Assembly (NCBI GenBank): GCA_002391465.1
Contig: DGFC01000125.1
Span: 1 to 8,000 of the forward strand
Reading direction: 5' to 3'
From: Firmicutes bacterium UBA3910
GTDB lineage: Bacteria; Bacillota; Limnochordia; Darwinibacteriales; Darwinibacteriaceae
DNA: 8,000 bases
How positions within the stretch are numbered: position 1 is the stretch's first letter; each line of letters opens with the position of its first letter. Positions 6,571-8,000 of the stretch are shown one piece after another. The notes beneath the pieces are model-generated. The model saw only the letters and a program-made list of their open reading frames with translations. It did not search any database and was not told the origin of the DNA. Made by a program: the position numbers and the translations under genes.

Positions 6571-7307
6571 TGAGTTTCACTAGAGTTGACGGGCGCAGGC
6601 CAGATGAGCTGCGGCCTGTCAAAATAACGCGTGATTATATTATGCACGCGGAGGGCTCAGTCTTGATTGAACTGGGCAATACGAAAGTAATCTGTACAGC
6701 CACAATCGAAGATCGGGTACCACATTGGCTCCGCGGGGAAGGAACCGGTTGGATTACGGCTGAATACGCCATGCTGCCACGGGCCACGGGTGTACGCAAC
6801 CAAAGGGAATCATCGAAGGGTAGGATCGGGGGGAGGACCCACGAGATCCAGCGTCTGATCGGCCGTTCACTCCGTTCCATTATCGATCTGAAAGCGCTAG
6901 GTGAGCGGACAATCTGGCTCGACTGTGACGTTATCCAGGCGGACGGAGGTACCAGAACGGCAGCCATTACTGGTGCCTACATCGCCTTGACGGATGCACT
7001 ACGGAAACTGCCAGAGCCTGTTGCGGTGCAGGATTATCTTGCTGCCATCAGTCTGGGTATAGTAGACGGTCAAGTGCTCCTCGATCTCTGCTACGAAGAG
7101 GATTTTGCTGCCCAACTTGATATGAACGTGGTTATGACGGGCAGCGGTAAGATTGTGGAGATCCAGGGTACGGCAGAAACGGCTCCCTTCAGCCGCGAGG
7201 AACTAAACGCGCTTTTGGATCTGGCAAAAAAGGGAATTTTGGAATTGGTGGATATGCAGAAATCCCTGTTTATGCAGGATCTTTCCAAGGGATTGGGAGG
7301 CAGGTAA
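6570..7307 (+). CDS. rph: Ribonuclease PH
   Basis: RNase PH is a phosphorolytic 3'-5' exoribonuclease that trims nucleotides after the CCA end of tRNA precursors and takes part in rRNA turnover; it works as a ring of six. The 245-residue product fits the family length. Typical motifs are present: [12 protein letters not shown] at the N-terminus, [18 protein letters not shown] (56-73), [16 protein letters not shown] (87-102) with the arginine expected to help bind substrate or phosphate (R89), [19 protein letters not shown] (118-136) with the phosphate-binding GTRT (127-130), and a C-terminal [19 protein letters not shown] stretch. The ATG at 6570 shares its A with the TAA of the previous gene, with AAGGAGG (6556-6562) seven bases upstream. 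Pairing with rdgB directly downstream is common across Bacillota and other bacteria. Confidence 0.97.
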   Translation: MSFTRVDGRRPDELRPVKITRDYIMHAEGSVLIELGNTKVICTATIEDRVPHWLRGEGTGWITAEYAMLPRATGVRNQRESSKGRIGGRTHEIQRLIGRSLRSIIDLKALGERTIWLDCDVIQADGGTRTAAITGAYIALTDALRKLPEPVAVQDYLAAISLGIVDGQVLLDLCYEEDFAAQLDMNVVMTGSGKIVEIQGTAETAPFSREELNALLDLAKKGILELVDMQKSLFMQDLSKGLGGR

Positions 7308-7904
7308 ATGGGAGCAAAGCGCCTGGTGATAGCCAGCGGCAACCGCAATAAGATCGAAGAAATCAGGGACCTGACCAAAGGCCTTGGACTGGAGGTTGTG
7401 GGTATCCACGATTTAGGCGATTTCCCGCCGGTAATTGAGGACGGCGCTACCTTTAGGGATAACGCCCGGAAAAAGGCATTGGAAACGGCCCGCCTAGTAC
7501 AGGAACTGGTCTTGGCGGACGATTCGGGCTTGGAGGTAGACGCATTGGGGGGCGCTCCCGGCGTGTATTCCGCTCGCTATGCCGGCGTTGACGGGGATGA
7601 CGAGGCGAATAATCGACTGCTACTGCATAAACTGGAGGGAATTCCTCTGGAGCAGAGGGGAGCCCAGTTTCGCTGCGTGATGGCATTGGCAGCCCCCACG
7701 GGAGAAGTGGAGTATTCCGAGGGAATCTGCCGCGGGATAATCACCTTTGAGCCTAGGGGAAACAGTGGTTTTGGCTACGACCCGCTTTTTTTGGTACCTG
7801 AGTACGGCAAAACCTTTGCCGAACTTGGGCCGGAAATCAAGAATACAATCAGCCATAGGTCCATGGCCATGGCAGGCATGTTAAAACTGTTAAGTCGTGT
7901 CTAG
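7308..7904 (+). CDS. rdgB: XTP/dITP diphosphatase (RdgB/HAM1 family)
   Basis: This house-cleaning pyrophosphatase hydrolyses (d)ITP and XTP to the monophosphates, keeping hypoxanthine and xanthine out of DNA and RNA. The 198-residue product has the usual length. Family motifs are present in order: IASGNRNKIEEI (8-19) for nucleotide binding, LADDSGLEVDALGGAPGVYSARYAG split over 69-93 with the probable catalytic aspartate D72, GNSGFGYDPLF (151-161) and ISHRSMA (181-187). It starts with ATG immediately after the rph TAA, and GGGAGG (7295-7300) lies seven bases upstream. It is the B. subtilis ysnA equivalent by position and motif. No terminator hairpin is visible after its stop, so transcription may continue into the tRNA downstream. 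Confidence 0.97.
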   Translation: MGAKRLVIASGNRNKIEEIRDLTKGLGLEVVGIHDLGDFPPVIEDGATFRDNARKKALETARLVQELVLADDSGLEVDALGGAPGVYSARYAGVDGDDEANNRLLLHKLEGIPLEQRGAQFRCVMALAAPTGEVEYSEGICRGIITFEPRGNSGFGYDPLFLVPEYGKTFAELGPEIKNTISHRSMAMAGMLKLLSRV

Positions 7905-7919
7905 GGCGGGGAATGGGTG

Positions 7920-7948
7920 TTGACGCAGCTTTGATTGTATGGTAATAT
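7920..7948 (+). promoter_or_regulatory. tRNA promoter (sigma-A type, extended -10)
   Basis: TTGACG (7920-7925) is followed by exactly 17 bases and TAATAT (7943-7948). The bases just before the -10 are TGG, giving a TGn extended -10. The -35 matches consensus at five of six positions. Transcription should begin near 7955, about 24 bases before the mature tRNA 5' end, a normal leader for RNase P processing. This is strong sequence support for a separately expressed stable RNA. Confidence 0.85.
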
Positions 7949-7978
7949 TGACTGTGTCAGCTTAAGAGCCACAATTTG

Positions 7979-8000
7979 CGGGGCGTGGCGCAGTTTGGCT
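7979..8000 (+). tRNA. tRNA gene, 5' end only, probably tRNA-Pro
   Basis: The last 22 bases fit the start of a tRNA: acceptor strand CGGGGCG (7979-7985), the two linker bases TG with U8, the D-stem half GCGC (7988-7991) and the D-loop start AGTTTGGCT. A C at position 1 is typical of bacterial tRNA-Pro, and CGGGGCGTGGCGCAG is a familiar tRNA-Pro beginning. Initiator tRNA also starts with C, but usually as CGCGGGG. The anticodon lies beyond the window, so the identity is inferred. The promoter about 30 bases upstream supports a real gene. Confidence 0.78.

Overview
The window looks like chromosomal DNA of an endospore-forming member of the Bacillota (clostridia-like, moderately GC-rich). The evidence is a GerM-type sporulation protein, strong AGGAGG ribosome binding sites, TTG and GTG starts, and a gene set that matches the Bacillus subtilis racE-gerM-rph-ysnA (rdgB) neighbourhood. 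I cannot name a genus. Every large reading frame is intact, and I see no mobile element, phage gene, CRISPR array or long repeat.

Layout. Positions 1-65 are a short non-coding edge. On the minus strand, reading leftwards, come a membrane-anchored protein of unknown function (579-1400) and smpB (66-521). smpB has its own near-consensus extended -10 promoter in the 57-bp gap between the two. A 78-bp divergent gap (1401-1478) separates them from a tightly packed plus-strand run of seven genes: a multi-domain N-acetylmuramoyl-L-alanine amidase (1479-3293), a GerMN-domain protein (3290-3820), glutamate racemase murI (3842-4630), murD (4630-6009), the beta-type domain of a class I fumarase/tartrate dehydratase (6010-6570), RNase PH rph (6570-7307) and the XTP/dITP pyrophosphatase rdgB (7308-7904). 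Successive genes overlap by 1 or 4 bases, abut, or are 21 bases apart, so they are probably one operon with translational coupling. After rdgB a strong extended -10 promoter leads into the 5' end of a tRNA gene, probably tRNA-Pro, cut off by the window edge.

How the genes fit together. MurI makes D-glutamate and MurD attaches it to UDP-MurNAc-L-Ala, so two consecutive steps of cytoplasmic peptidoglycan precursor synthesis are adjacent. The exported amidase cleaves the stem peptide from mature peptidoglycan, and GerM-type proteins act at the sporulation septum and spore envelope. Rph trims tRNA 3' ends and RdgB removes non-canonical purine nucleotides; they are housekeeping companions of gerM and murI in many Bacillota. 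The lone fumarase beta subunit, without its iron-sulfur alpha partner next to it, is the piece that does not fit.

I did not find a convincing new defence, mobile or RNA-based system. The best leads are the orphan fumarase beta subunit in a wall operon, the murD placed beside murI with a changed signature residue, and the uncharacterised transthyretin-like membrane protein upstream of smpB.
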